A program made the translations under genes and the position numbers. Shown here piece by piece: positions 36,021-48,120 of a DNA stretch of 64,000 bases. The first letter of the stretch is position 1. Each line of letters opens with the position of its first letter. The notes under the pieces were generated by a model. The model did not search any database, was not told the origin of the DNA, and saw nothing but the letters and a program-made list of their open reading frames with translations. Origin of the DNA: Ariolimax columbianus (lineage: Eukaryota > Mollusca > Gastropoda > Stylommatophora > Arionidae); NCBI GenBank assembly GCA_036924085.1, contig JAVGWX010000011.1, positions 31,990,386 through 32,054,385 on the forward strand, written 5' to 3'.

Positions 36021-36957
36021 GGTGATAACACTGGTCTCTTTTTTAAGAAGAAGCTCCTTATTGAATTTTAATTGTTTGAGTATTGATTTTTCTCCGTATA
36101 ATTTCCATGATTTTATTTTTGCCTTTTGAATTAACCTTTGGTGATTTTTCTTGCCATTTAAAATTCAGCATAGTCTATTGCTGTTTTACTCTAATGAAAA
36201 TATTTTGAATTTGCTCTTTATCTCTTTAATTGCTGTTTTTATTTCGTCATTCCAGCATCCTGTAATTTTTGGTTTTGGGACTCTTGTCTTTACAGTTCCG
36301 TATGTTGTTCTCGCTGCTTCAGTGATAGTACTCTTGAACATCGCCCATTCTTATTCATTTGTCTTTGTTTCTTTTGTGAGTTTTGCAAAACCGTCTGTTA
36401 CTTTCTTTATGTAGTCCTCTTGTTACTTGATTTTTTTAAAACTTGAATGTTTTTCTTTCAGGTTGTTGACTTAGTTTTGTCTTCGCTTTCCATTTTATTT
36501 GTACAGTCATCATTTCAGCTTTATGGTCAGTAATAACACACGTGCTCGGAATAGCTCTTGTATCGGTCACTTGCCTGTCTCTACCTTTCTTCGCTAGTAT
36601 AAAATCTATCTGGCTTTTCTGGCTTCAATCATTCTACCTGTACCAAGTGTATAACTTTCAGATTATGTGCTGGAAAAGGTGTTTGTTATGAGCAAATCTT
36701 ACAGACTACACATTTCAAGGAGTCTGCATACGTTTTCGTTTCGCTCGCTTTGTGCGTCTTCGTATTTACCTAGACAGTTTTCAAATATATGTATTTATGA
36801 ATGTAACACAGTATGTATATAGTCCTTTGTAATTTAGAAACATAGGTGGGTTTATTGTCTTTTCTTTAAAAAATGACATGTATTTAAATAGTAGATTTAA
36901 AGTAGTTTTTAAAAAAGAGGTATACAGCGTTATACCTACAGAAAAGCAAAATGTATG

Positions 36958-37745
36958 TGTACGAGGGCAATTTGAAAAGCATTACATCCAACGCTATAAC
37001 TAAGACAACAGTGCTCAGAGCTACGTGACACCTATATATGAAAAGATGCTCTGGCAAAATGACTATTTGAGCATTCACTGACATGCGCATGGAATATGAC
37101 GCATGCGCACAGCAACCACTAAAATGGCGTCCTACATAGAAATAAGGTTGAAGCAACGTGATGTGATTAAATCCATGACGGCGGAAGGTTGTGTGCACAT
37201 TCAAATGCACCGAAGAATGACTATGTGGATGCCAATACTGTCAGGAGATGGACAGGGACTGTAAAAAGTGACAATCCAGCCTCGACAAACCTGCATGACA
37301 AAGCTCGCAGTGGAAGACCGATCACATTCGTGCCAATCGCCGTATCAAGCAGTGCGATATCGTTGCAATGTTTATGATTTCCATTGAGAAATTCCATCAT
37401 TATCCATACCCTACTTGGGTATACGATAGTGTGTGTGAAATGGTTCCTTCGCATGTTGACGTACGCAGTTCTTCAGCACGACATCATACGCCCACACACA
37501 AGACGACAAACAATAGCTGCGTTGGAGAGTTTCAAGTTTGAAATTTTACCGCATCCTTCGTGCATCCTCAATTTCGTTTGGGGGGAAGACGTCTGATATT
37601 TTACTCGACTGAATTCAACAACTCCTCCGACGTTGCTGTTTGTGTGTGTACCGGGCTGGTGACTACGTTGGAAAATAATGAAAGGTCATCTAAATGACAT
37701 TTCAAGCTTTAAAAACATGTGTAACTCTGGTGTAAGTCTTGCATA
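36958..37745 (+). mobile_element. Mariner-like transposon remnant 1
   Basis: It starts with TACGAGGGCAATTTGAAAAG (36959), which resembles the ACGAGGG ends of many mariners. The transposase shows VDANTVRRWTG and SGRPITFV (helix-turn-helix region) near 37220-37330, a degraded second catalytic block HDIIRPHT near 37470 (canonical HDNARPHT), PHPSCILNFV near 37555, and a GDYVGK-like end near 37662. A large central part including the first Asp is missing or shifted. No 3' inverted repeat was found. It is non-functional. Confidence 0.78.
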
Positions 37746-37787
37746 TTAATGCAATTATCTCGTCAAAGGCAAGACATCCCAGATCGT

Positions 37788-37791
37788 TCTC

Positions 37792-37829
<38 letters not shown>

Positions 37830-37860
37830 ATGTGTGTGTATGTGTGTGTGTATGTGTGTG
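37788..37860. repeat. (TA)n-(TG)n microsatellite
   Basis: A pure TA stretch passes into TG/TATG repeats and directly abuts SINE-B copy 2. Confidence 0.93.
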
Positions 37861-38125
37861 GAGTCACTATAGTTAAGAGGTCAAGGCACTCTGCTCTCAC
37901 AGTGATGAGAGGAACGGTGGGCGATCGAATCCGGCAAGTCTCAAGTGACCCCTGGTCTCACCGAAGGTAAGACCAGAGTCCCTGGATCCTGAGTAAACTC
38001 TAAGTCGTTTCGACCAAAAGTCTTGCCACTCATCCAAGGTAACTCGGGATAAGAAAGTGATATTGATGATCAACGCACTCCCTCCCTCACTATAATGCAA
38101 ATACAGCGCACATCACATTATTGAG
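37861..38125 (+). mobile_element. SINE-B copy 2, short form
   Basis: This copy has the best Pol III promoter boxes: box A TAGTTAAGAGG at 37870-37880 (fits TRGYNNANNNG) and box B GATCGAATC at 37923-37931 (fits GWTCRANNC), 42 bases apart as in a Ser/Leu-type tRNA with a long variable arm. The body matches SINE-B copies 1 and 3. The end ACAAAACCGTCTGATGTTGT matches the 3' side of copy 3. Confidence 0.8.
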
Positions 38126-38153
38126 ACAAAACCGTCTGATGTTGTGGTCATCA

Positions 38154-38206
38154 TATGTGTGCTATGTGTGTGCGTGCGTGCGTACGTGCGTGCGTGTGTG
38201 TGTGTT
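38154..38206. repeat. TG/TGCG microsatellite upstream of T3
   Basis: It directly precedes the 5' truncation point of T3, the same arrangement as at T2. Confidence 0.9.
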
Positions 38207-39483
38207 GCAAATGCTTTTGACAGCGTGAGTTGACCAACCCAATATAAGATTTTAGAAATCATTGTCTGTCCACCAACATTGCTCAAATTAATCGTCTCCT
38301 TCCACGAAGACATGGCGGCCACCATTCAGTTTGTTGGAAATACATCCAACAGTTTTGAATGCAAAAGAGGGGTGAAGCGGGGCTGCTTTCTTGCTACTAC
38401 CCTATTCAGAATTTTCTTCGTAGCCTTGCTGCACTGAGATTGGTGACATCTTTGTCCGCAGTAGGTTGATGATGCAATGTTCAATCTGGCAAGGCTCAGA
38501 GCTAAATCTAAAAACTACGGAAAATCTCAACAGAGAGCTATTGTGTGCTGATGATGCATCCCTGGTGGCGCGCGACGAGGACACTCGACAATGATTAATC
38601 AATTGTCTGTCCGATGACTGTGACATATTTTCACTCACTGTAAACGTGAAAAACGGTTGTCCTAAAACAAGTTGGAACCGCAACTGTAAAAAAACAATTT
38701 CGCTAAATGAAGATCCTCTTGATGAAGTTCAAATATTCAAATATCACTCGATGAAGAGATCTATATACGCGTAGGGCAAGCAGCAACAACTTTCGGCATG
38801 TTGAAAGAAAGGGCACGGAATACAAGTAAGCTGACACTAAATACAAAGATCATGATATGTCAAGCATGCGTTCTTGGTACACTGTTATACGGAGCGGAAA
38901 CTTGGACAACACATTCAAAATACGAGAGTTTTCATATGCGATGTCTTCGCAGTAAAATAAACATAAAGCGGCAGAACGAGGTGACCAACTCTGAAATACT
39001 GAAACGCGTCAAGATACCTTCCTTGATCTCGACTCAATAAGAGACTGCGATGGTTGGGTCACGGGAAACGAATGTCAAATACCCGCATTCTGAAGCAACT
39101 CCTGGGTCATATCAGGTACCAGATCACAAGGAAGGCCTAAATTAAGATGCAAGGACATTTGCAAAAGATCCATAAACGATTATACGATCAATCCAAATAT
39201 CTGGGAGGAGATTGCTGAGGATAGAGCTACATGGAGAGCGACCTTGAGAACGGGTATCGAAACATCAGAGTTAGTTCTGATTACGAAGATGGAAGCCGAG
39301 CGACGCAAAAGAAAGAAGCCTCCACCGAACCAATCGACCATTTGTCTGTTTACACTGCTGTCGTCCCTGTCAATCGAGAATCGGTAAAATCAGTCACGGA
39401 AGTCGATGTCCCTCCAGGACATGCCACAGCCATCTCTACAAGACTCGCTTAATGACCGTCTGTCAAGATGAAAAAGATCATAT
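38207..39483 (+). mobile_element. Family T LINE copy T3
   Basis: It starts at the palm motif NAFDSVS. It continues with GVKRGCFLATTLF near 38375, CADD at 38544-38555 (Phe to Cys at the F/YADD site), KLTLNTKIMICQACVLGTLLYGAETW near 38830-38910, and FHMRCLRSKINIK with VTNSEILKRVKIPSL to 39030. The ORF remnant then runs to the 3' end CTGTCAAGATGAAAAAGATC. It has frameshifts throughout. It gives the fullest 3' half of the family and is the reference for T1 and T2. Confidence 0.85.
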
Positions 39484-39524
39484 TATGTATGTATATATGT
39501 ATGTGTATGTGCGTGTGTGTGTGT
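39484..39524. repeat. TATG/TG microsatellite tail of T3
   Basis: TATGTATGTATATATGTATG-type repeat follows the 3' end exactly as in T2. Confidence 0.9.
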
Positions 39525-39855
39525 GACTCTGTCACGCCATGAAATTCCAAGTGACTGTTGAGGTGGACATGAAAAGCAGATATGTATGCTTATCATCATC
39601 ATCATCATCTAATATATATAAATAAATAAGTATATCCAAATAATACGATTTGATGTTTTTATATTCAATTATGCAGTGAATAAAAATTAGACTGAATATT
39701 TTAAGAATCCTGTATTTGTTTGTCCGTCTCGGCGACGGAAAGCACTAGTCGAGTAACATTTTCACAGAAGGTTTGGTCTGAAATTTCTGCGACTTTCCGT
39801 TCCAATGTAAAACCAACCCGCCAAACCCTACCCACCCTTACAATCCACTCACCCG

Positions 39856-39880
39856 CCCCCCCCCCCCCCGCCCCCCCCCC
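39856..39880. repeat. Poly-C run (C14 G C10)
   Basis: One of several long C/G homopolymers in the window. Confidence 0.93.
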
Positions 39881-39923
39881 TCAAAAAAATATAAAAATTC
39901 AACATTGTGGTCAATGAAGTTGA

Positions 39924-39978
39924 TGTATATGTTTATGTATATGTTTATGTATATGTTTATGTATATGTTTATGTATAT
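39924..39978. repeat. 12-bp minisatellite, 4.5 copies
   Basis: GTATATGTTTAT repeats without variation. Confidence 0.95.
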
Positions 39979-39984
39979 TTCTCC

Positions 39985-40280
39985 AATAAATATAACTTAG
40001 TCACAGTTTATGTAAAGCACGTCAATCAAATATCGTTGACCGTTGTTGCTGTTCAATAAATATAATTGAACGTCGTTTTTTCGGACAAGATAATTTAGTC
40101 ACTGTTTACATACAGCTTTCCAATCAATACAATGTAACTACTGTTTTTATACATCTGTTCAATCTACACCACTTTATCCACGTTGTATGTACCTTTCCCC
40201 TGAGTATAATTTATTTACTTTTTATATCGCTTAAATCAATATAATTTGGCGCTTTTTATATACTCTCATATTTATTCATT
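39985..40280. repeat. AT-rich degenerate tandem repeat, left of N4
   Basis: Diverged units resembling TATAATTTAGTCACTGTTTA recur every 35-50 bp (for example 39991, 40089, 40205). The array continues on the other side of N4 at 44790. The last 11 bases (40270-40280) are the left target-site duplication of N4. Confidence 0.8.
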
Positions 40281-40310
40281 CTTCTTCTTCTTCTTCTTCT
40301 TCTTACGCTG

Positions 40311-43300
40311 TCAGACATTGACCTTTATTTTTTCGAAAAAAGCGGCGGTTATCCTGAGGCTATCGACACTGCCAAAGAGCTTGTCTAGTGTTGCCACTGG
40401 TGATGGCCACATCTGTTCTCTCTGATCCTCGTATGTCGGGCAGTTCTGCAGCAGATGCTCAGCGGTCATTTTCCCGGTACCACACGGGCATTCGTCAGTG
40501 CCACCTATCTTCAATTTGTTGAATAGGTGGTACCTCAGTTTATTGTGGCCAGTGCGAAGTCTGAAGACCACGACCTGCTCTCTTCTGTTCAACTGGTAAT
40601 AGGCATCGTTTTTGGTGTAGCCAGTATGTTCGGTTTCCCATTTGGTCATGTATCCAGCTCTAATAAGCCGTTTTGACTCTTAGTATGTCATACTAGTATG
40701 TGGTTGTGGTAGTCTTGCACATTCTTTCGCCAGTCTGTCTGCCTCCTCGTTGCCTTGGATGTTGCAGTGGGATGGAACCCACTGTAGCACTACCCTTTTT
40801 GGTGCGGACTGCTGGCATAGTTGACAGAGTACTGCTCTTAAATCATTAAGTTCAGTATTTTTCTGGCTTTTTAGTGCTGTGACTACGGCCAGGGCATCTG
40901 TAAGCAGGACTATATGGCTTTCATTCCTTTTACCTGTCACCATTTCTTCCACTGCCGCCCTCAGTGCCTCTGCCTCCGCTCTGAAATTGCTTGTGTATTT
41001 TCCAGTAGCCAATGACAGTGTTATTTTTCTGCCATTTGGTAGGTTCAGGAATGCTCCTGCCCCTCCGTTCTGTGCTGTGTTTGTTACTGAACCGTAGGTG
41101 TAAGCATGGGTCCAGTCCATGCTTGGGTAGCTTTTCGTTATGTAGCTCAGGGTAGTATCTCTTCTTTCTTATTCAGTCTGGTAGTTCTTGTTTCCAATAC
41201 CTGGTATATTTTCTACCACCTCTGGAAATATATGCTGCCTCCAGTTAGGTTTTCGTACAGTAGGGATGGGCTTTGGTGTTGTTAGTGTGTTCATGGGGTC
41301 TTCGTGCATCTTTGCTTTAGCTATTTCTGCAAAGTTTCTCCGCTTTAGTTTCCCATTTCCGAAATTGTTTAGTCTCTGGTGCATTGGATGGTCAGTCAGT
41401 CTTCTGAGTTTCTCTGTTTGCAGCTGGGCTCTGCAGTCTCTTCTGTCGGTCATGGATTGCAATTTTGTAATCTTTTCAAGTTCTACAATTGGCGTTGACT
41501 TCATGCCTCCTGTTATAACTCTCATTGCTTGGTTTTGGAGTTTGCTAATTTTATCAAAGTTCGCCATTGCTGCTGTTGTCCATGCCGCAATGCCATACTC
41601 GAGAACTGATCTCACTCTTCCAATGTACAGTTTCTTTAGTATACTTTCGTCTGCTGTCCAGCTTGTGCCAGCAAGCTTCCTCATGATTGCCCTTCTTTCA
41701 CTTGGTCTCATTTGGTTTCTCTCGATCTGACTTTTCCATGTCATGCGCCGATCAAATGTGACTCCCAGGTAGTTTGGGTTGTCGTTTGGCTGGAGGTATT
41801 TGCCGTTAAGACTTAATTTTGTGTTTTGGGGTTTGTTTGATAGCGAGAATATCGTACATGTCGTTTTTTCATCGTTTATTTTGACCAGCCATGAGTTCGC
41901 CCACTCTTCCAGCGATGTTAGGGCCTGCTGCATCCGATTACTTGCTATGGTGAGATTCTTTTAAGAGGTCCACATAGCCAGATCGTCTGCAAACATGGAG
42001 CTATGGACTCTTCTTGGTATATTCTCTGTTATGTTATTTATATACACCAGGAAGAGTGTGGGTGACAGTACTCCCCCTTAGGGTATTCCCTGCTCAACTG
42101 TCACCTTTTTGCTCATCTGCCCTTGTACTTGAACTGCCTTTGTACTTAAACTCTGGCTGTTCTGTTTTTGAGGTAGTGACTGATCCATTTGTACATTGTA
42201 CCACAAACTTCACTTCTTGACTCTAAGTCTCTCTTTCCAGACTTTGTCAAATGCCTTTTCCAGGTCCACCCAAACCGCTACAGTGTGTTTTTGCTCCTGG
42301 TAGGCATCTTCTATTTCCTGGGCCATGAGGATGACCTGATCCTCAGTGGATCTGTGCTGTCTAAAGCCTGCTTGCTGTGGAATTAGTATGTGTTTTTCTT
42401 CCAGATGCCACATCAGTCTGGTGTTTATCATACGTTCCATCAGTTTGCCTACGCAGCTCAGTAGGCTGATAGGCTTGTATCCATTTGGATCTGTTTTGTC
42501 TTTTCCTTTCTTTGGTACTGGTACAAGTACTGCGTCTGTCCATGCCTGGGGTACAATACCCCTTTTCCAGCTTTGGTTCAGGACTGATAGTAGTTTCCTC
42601 TTTGCTGTTTGGCCCAGCCCAATCAGCATTTCGTTTGTTATCCCGTCTTATCCGGGAGATTTCCTTTTCTTAAACGTTCTCATGGCCTCTTCCATTTCAT
42701 TCATTATTAATTTTGCCATCATATGCTCTTCTGGTGCCATATTGATGTTGTCGGGCCCCTTTTGCTCTTCACTAATGTCTGTATGCCTATCTGCAGGGAC
42801 ATCAATGTGGTTTGCTCTGGCATAGTGTTCAACAAAGGCGTTTGGTGCTTTTTTTCCAGTGAGCATGTTATCACCCTGCTTGATTGTAATTTGTTTGTTT
42901 GATGGAGTTTCGTCATTCATGGCTCTGACTAGCTTCCATAGTTTGTTCCCTTCTTTGTCTAAATTGAGGCTTTCTGTTTTGTTTTTCCAGCTTTCTCTTG
43001 CTGTTTGGTTTAGAGTGTATTTGTATTTCGCCGTGGTGGCTTTGAGGGCGATATTTGCCTCCATAGATTGTTCTCTCTCTGCCATGTTCCTAGCATTTGT
43101 GACTGCGTCTTCCGCTTTCTGCAATTCATCATTCCAATAGGGCTTATACTTTTTCCTTGTTCCTCTTGGGATGGTTTCAGTGGCAGCTTGCATTATTGCT
43201 TTGCTTAGGGTTTCTACCACGAGCTTTATTTTGTTATTCCGTGTGTTGATGGTTTCACACAGCCCATCTGTCAGGCTTGCAAATCTGTCCCAGTCGCTCG

Positions 43301-44146
43301 TTTGTAATTCCAAAGTGGGAGCGGTTTAGTTTCATGTGGGCCTACTTCCATATCAACTTCTAGCCTAATTGGCCTGTGGTCGCTACCTGCCAACTGGTTT
43401 AGCACCTGGCGGTCTATTTTATGGTGAATTTCCACCGTGGAAAAGGCCAAATCTGGAGTAGAGGTGGAATGCCATGTTCTAGAATAGAAGCTAGGGTTAT
43501 CCTCCGGCCTATTGATTAGATGGAGATTTGTGTCTATCTCCCAATCTTCCACTTCGTCACCTCTGCTGTCTGTGTCCGAGTATCCCCATCTCTCCGAGTG
43601 GCTGTTGAAGTCTCCAGCTACTTTGCGACATGTCTTTGTTTGGTTGTCCGTACAGGTTGAAGATGCGGATCTTCGTCTCTTGAGCCATTATGTCAAATCC
43701 TACAATTTCTGCTTGTCCGGTGTGATTGACAGCTACCGCGCTACTCGGTATGCAGTTACGTGTCAGTATCAGAACCCCTCCTTGTGACCTTCTCTATCCA
43801 AACGGAAGGTCTGGTATCCTCTGATTGAGCATTTATGGTTGCTGTTGAGGTGCGTTTCTTGGATACATGCCACGTCAATCTTACCTTCATACAAGTGATG
43901 TGTTAGGGAAAGCTTTTTGTTAATGACTCCCTCCGCATTCCACTGTAGTATTCTGAGGGTCTTGTGTTTTTGGTCAATAGTTGTTGCCCCATTGCCATGT
44001 GCCTCGACTCCACAGCACATGGGTGGGTGACCACCAGTAGTTAAGGTTGGGCCCCTTCGAGGCGTGAGGCCCGGCACTCTCGCTGCCTGGCGGGACTCCA
44101 CAGAATGAGAGCCACGCTTTTTTCTATTAGGTCGTACTATCATCAT
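40311..44146 (-). pseudogene. ORF2 of N4: APE - RT - RNase H
   Basis: The first Met is at 44146. LQWNAEGV and CIQETHLNSN mark the APE start (43960-43840), and SDHRPI lies near 43370. The RT carries PISLLSCVGKLMERM near 42455, AGFRQHRSTEDQ near 42365 and VWVDLEKAFDKV near 42265. RNase H begins at 41120 with YTYGS, so the first catalytic Asp has become Tyr, and ends with WVPSHCNIQGNEEADRLA. The C-terminal motif ECPCGTGKMTAEHLLQNC precedes the stop at 40311. About seven frame breaks split it. Confidence 0.9.
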
Positions 44147-44789
44147 GCAGCGATATACGTTGCACTGTGTTACGTGTTAAGCCTGTGGCCCAGTGCATCC
44201 GCTTTCAACGGACGTTTCTGTAGGGATGCCCTCCTTAGCCTTTGGCTGTCCCCAGCCTATCTGCAAGGCAGCAGTTGTTTGTGATCAGAGTTGTCTCTCT
44301 AATGGAAGTTGTCTTACAGGACTAACGAGTCTTCACTACTCGTGTCTATAGGGTGCGGTGATGATATATGAGATATGATATATGATATGAACTATGTACT
44401 GGCTTGTACTATCCCGGAAGAGAGGCATTCCAGTGTGTCTGTATTCCAGGATCGTCACGTCCTGCCAGAAACGTAGCATATGCATGTGAGTGGAGTATCT
44501 CTTTTGCTCCCTTTATTTTCTCGGCTGAGTCTCGGCAGTTCACAGTGAGGTGGCTGCTCTACTGCTTACGACACCCCGACCAAGAACTAAGTCTTCTACT
44601 GGTGGTTTCGCACCTCATCGCCGTATGGGGTGAATATCGAGCAGTTACCCGCCCGCTTTGATCGGCGTACGACAGAGACCTCTTTCTCCGGCTCGACCGG
44701 GTGGGGCTGATGCGCGAGCCCCAGGTCCCGACTATATCGTGGCCTCCCATCGCAGTGGTGCTGAGATTTTGCTCGGAATTCCGGCTTAG
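44147..44789 (-). other. 5' leader of N4
   Basis: It lies between the 5' boundary and ORF2. Short minus frames (44559-44750, 44596-44799) show no gag motif or zinc knuckle. The segment 44155-44215 resembles the SR2 short repeats (GGCCCAGTGCATCCG, GTTGCACTGTG). A full-length Nimb element would be expected to have an ORF1, so ORF1 is either lost or never present in this subfamily. Confidence 0.5.
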
Positions 44790-45110
44790 ATTTATTCATT
44801 CAATAAAATGTAGTTTTTTGTTTTGTTCAACTGTTAAATCAAAATATTTTAGTTACGTAGTATGTATAGATCTATAATACATTATATTTAGCCATAGCTT
44901 ATATATAGTGTTTCAATCAAAATAATTTATTCACTGTCTTTATTTAGCTCTTATTTCAAAATAATTTAGCGAATGTTTACAAACAGCACTTCAATCAAAA
45001 AACATTTACTCATTGTTTATATATTGATCCAATCAATGTAATTTTGTCGCTTTTTTATGTAACTCTTCTTTCAAAATAATTTTGCTACTGTATATACATC
45101 TGATTATCCG
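44790..45110. repeat. AT-rich degenerate tandem repeat, right of N4
   Basis: It continues the array of 39985-40280, with units such as AATAATTTATTCACTGTCTT at 44921. It begins with the right target-site duplication ATTTATTCATT. Confidence 0.78.
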
Positions 45111-45235
45111 AATGAACGGTTACCCGAACAACGCTGAACTGGGTAGTTCCACATTTCTCTAAACGTATTTCCCGATGTCACATTCTAGTGGCAAGTGTTC
45201 TGGACATATTCATTAAGTATTTGACTTTCCTAGTG

Positions 45236-46290
45236 TTACATAAAATGCTGAAGCGGAAGCGAACAGTCTTATGCTAGACAGACAAATGTACAGCAGCTGA
45301 AAGGTTTTACTCATGAAGACAACATTACTGAAGATCATCCTATACCCAATACCCTGGGAAGAGGACAACGAAACCATACAGATAAATACATCAGTCACTA
45401 GTCTCACGACTACAACGAGCTGCAAAAGCGAACTGCTACACTGAGTATGATAGAAGAAAATTATCCTAGACAAAAGTGGATACATGCCTTCACTGATGGA
45501 TCAGCAACAAATGATTGGAAGAATGGAGGCGCTGGCATTTTTAAAACATAATATACCCTGATGACCATTGTGAGAAGGAGTGTTCCCACTGGTCAATTCT
45601 GCTCCAACTTACAACTAAGGTTCAAGGCCACAACAGGCTGAGGTTCAAGGCCACAAACAGGCTGCCAACATGATCCAGTACAGCAATTCTGATTGCCACC
45701 AAGTAGTCATCTTCACACACGCATTAGTTGTGCTGCAAGCTCGTAAGGGTGGTTAACTCTCGCTTCTGAGACGTGAACTGCGTAGGGTAGCTGCTGGAAA
45801 GCGAACAGTATCTGCCATCCCACTGGGGCGCACCTGGGAATGAGAGGGCAGATGGGCTTGCAGGGAAGGGAGGAGAATGTGAACAAGAAGACAGCGAAAT
45901 CACATTCTTTGAGAAAAAGGGAGTTGTCCAGGCTGTCAGATGTGAACAGAACCAATCCAACGATGACTACCGCACCCTTGACCGGCAAGGGCAGACTATC
46001 ATTCTTCCTCTCAGAACTGAGCACAATACTCTGAAAAAACACATGTACCGGCTTCGTCTATCTGAGCGCCGGCATGTACATGTTGGACAGGTCAACAAAC
46101 TGACGAGCATATTTTGCAGGACTGTCCTCTGTATGGTCAGTTAAGGAGGATACACTGGCCAAATGATTCGACACTACAACCAAAGCTGTATGGAGCTAAA
46201 GAACAACTACAGTTAACGATTGGTTCATCGCGGTAACTGGCCTAATGGTGTGAACATCTATGATGCGATCACATGAAGAAGAAGCTGAAA
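45236..46290 (+). mobile_element. I/Nimb-like LINE F: RNase H and 3' end
   Basis: The plus frames show WIHAFTDGSATND near 45478 (first Asp of RNase H present), then SNSDCHQVVIFTHALVVLQA near 45690 with Asp to His at the second acidic position. Next is a shifted block matching LRTEHNTLKKHMYRLRLSER near 46010-46070, and a C-terminal Cys region. It ends near GAAGAAGAAGCTG (46276). Sequence differs from both N and E, so it is a third subfamily. The 5' truncation is near 45236, but the exact point is uncertain. Confidence 0.75.
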
Positions 46291-46544
46291 GGTTCCAAAA
46301 TGGTTAGTGTGTTACCAAACTAGCACAAGAATATTTGGTCAAAATATCTACAATAAGTAGTTTAAAAAAGAAAACAAGTCGCCCTTGGATCTTTCGTGAT
46401 GCACCTTAATTCCACAAATGATTCATTAATGCAAAAGACCATGAAGTATTCAGAAAAAAATGAAGTTTATAAGTGGTTTCTTAAAAAAACAGTCAACAAC
46501 TCAACTAAGCTCTGGAACCAGTGCGTTTCGAAAAGCGTTATTAC
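46291..46544. other. Spacer, nothing recognised
   Basis: No repeat or domain was seen. Confidence 0.5.
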
Positions 46545-47745
46545 TTACTTACTTTCCTTGCTTTATCTTGAGACTGATGCCGTGAAGCGTAGTGGGGAGC
46601 TGTAGGTCTTGTACTTAGGCCAGATGTGTTGCTGTGGTTGATGTGAGCCCATGCTGGCATTGGATATCTTTGATGTTGTCTATCCATTTGCCTCGCGGGC
46701 TTTCCTTGGCTCGAAACCTTGATCTCATGCTGCTGTATGTTGTTAATGGCAACCGATCTGGTTTCATTCTCATGAGATGACCAAACCATCTAACTTTCTG
46801 TCTATGTATGTATACTTGGGAAAATGGTATTTTCCACAATATTTCTGATGTCGACGCCTTTCATTCTGTCTTTTTTGGTGACATTGGTGACTTTTCTCAG
46901 TCATCTCATTTCACAGGTTGCAATGTTTTGTCCTGTGCCTTGGACATGGGCATGTTTGACACTGATAGCATAGAGTTGGTGATAAAATAGTGTTTTATCA
47001 ATTGCTGTTTTGTTTCTGTACTGATGTTCCGAGTAGTGGTGACAGTTGGTGAGTCACCGTACTTGCTTCCTGACACCTGGTTTCGATCGTCCGTCCTAAA
47101 AGAAAATGCTTCCCAGGTACTTTAACTCTTGCACCTGTTTGAGCCTGGTGCCATTGATATGTATGATTAGAGGGCCTAGTTATTTGTTGATTTTCATATA
47201 TTTTGTCTTTGATGTAGTTATCTTCATTTTGTATCTTCCGCAAGTAGTTATGAGCGTATGTGTGTGGTCTTGTAAGTCACTTTCATCTTCGTACATAAGA
47301 CATTGGTCGTAAGGGAAAAAGTAACTCCCTCAGCGACTTGATATTTTCACTTTCAGGAATTTTGTTGCCTTCATAGTTTGCTTCTGGTGTTATTTTATAC
47401 ATGTAGTTAATGAGTAGAAGTGGTGAGAAAACACAGTCTTATCTGACTTCCGTGGTTATCTCAAATGCGTGTGTAGGTCCGTCATATATTTGACTATGGT
47501 TTAGCACGTTTGATACAGGGCTCTCATATTATCTAATAATTTCCCGTGTACTTCATAGCCTTCTAGTACAGACCAGAGCTTGTTTATGTCCACTCTACCA
47601 AAGGCCTTCTCCTGATCTATGAAGATTATGTTTAGTTGTCTACCGTTATAAGGCGTTATTAATAAGTTCACCGAACTGTTGAAATGCGACACGTATTGGA
47701 ATTCGTGAATTTATATATCAAGGAGAAAAACATCAGACAAACACT
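46545..47745 (-). mobile_element. Antisense LINE U (reverse transcriptase 3' half)
   Basis: The minus strand reads IIFIDQEKAFGRVD near 47630 (palm block; the second Asp of KAFD is Gly). It then has KLWSVLEGYEVHGKLLDNMRALYQ to 47510, a YISR-like and HINGT region near 47170, and a C-terminus VRWFGHLMRMKPDRLP near 46790. The tail is (AAGT)n, read as ACTTACTTACTTTC at 46542-46556 on plus. It has many breaks and no RNase H. Confidence 0.8.
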
Positions 47746-47893
47746 CAACTAAGACCTTAAAAAAGACTTGGTTACAGAAGAAGGACGAAGAATAGATAAT
47801 ATGTACATTGCTGACGAGACTCGGCACAATTGAATGGTATTGCCTAAAAAACCATTTGTCTCACGATGAGAATTTGCAGCGCCAGGCTACAAG

Positions 47894-48120
47894 GTTAGTA
47901 AAGATAGAATAGTCTTGTGTTAGTAAAGATAGAATAGTCTTGTGTTAGTAAAGATAGAATAGTCTTGTGTTAGTAAAGATAGAATAGTCTTGTGTTAGTA
48001 AAGATAGAATAGTCTGGTGTTAGTAAAGATAGAATAGTCTTGTGTTAGTAAAGATAGAATAGTCTTGTGTTAGTAAAGATAGAATAGTCTTGTGTTAGTA
48101 AAGATAGAATAGTCTTGTGC
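47894..48120. repeat. 25-bp minisatellite, 9 copies
   Basis: GTTAGTAAAGATAGAATAGT plus CTTGT at exact 25-bp spacing. Nearly perfect, with a single T to G change at about 48016. Confidence 0.96.

Larger units (their letters stand above)
33541..36745 (-). mobile_element. Antisense LINE S, old and interrupted by SINEs
   Basis: Read on the minus strand, decayed reverse transcriptase blocks appear in order. PGTNDIPAELIKATKDVGI occurs near 35720. A palm region with YGENKHLTNLCKSLRK lies near 35250, and VRQGCVLS near 35165. VTYLGNIISADGKGDVEIQN occurs near 34140. The 36000-36745 part would be the upstream endonuclease side, but its motifs are weak. SINE-B copy 1 and an SR2 copy interrupt it. Hydrophobic frames on the plus strand here are antisense shadows. 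No RNase H was seen, so it is RTE-like by style only. Confidence 0.7.
40281..44789 (-). mobile_element. Family N LINE copy N4, full length with target-site duplication
   Basis: ATTTATTCATT occurs at 40270-40280 and again at 44790-44800, bounding a 4,509-bp antisense element. It has an AAG/GAA tail (CTT at 40281-40304 on plus), one large broken ORF2, and about 640 bp of 5' leader with no clear ORF1. It interrupts an AT-rich tandem repeat present on both sides. This is the best reference for the length and ends of family N here. Confidence 0.9.

Noticed and set aside
33774..36414. Hydrophobic, membrane-protein-like frames on the plus strand
   Set aside because: The minus strand carries ordered reverse transcriptase blocks; the hydrophobic frames are its antisense.
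41188..43140. Plus-strand frames of 90-180 codons
   Set aside because: Shadows of the antisense family N ORF2.
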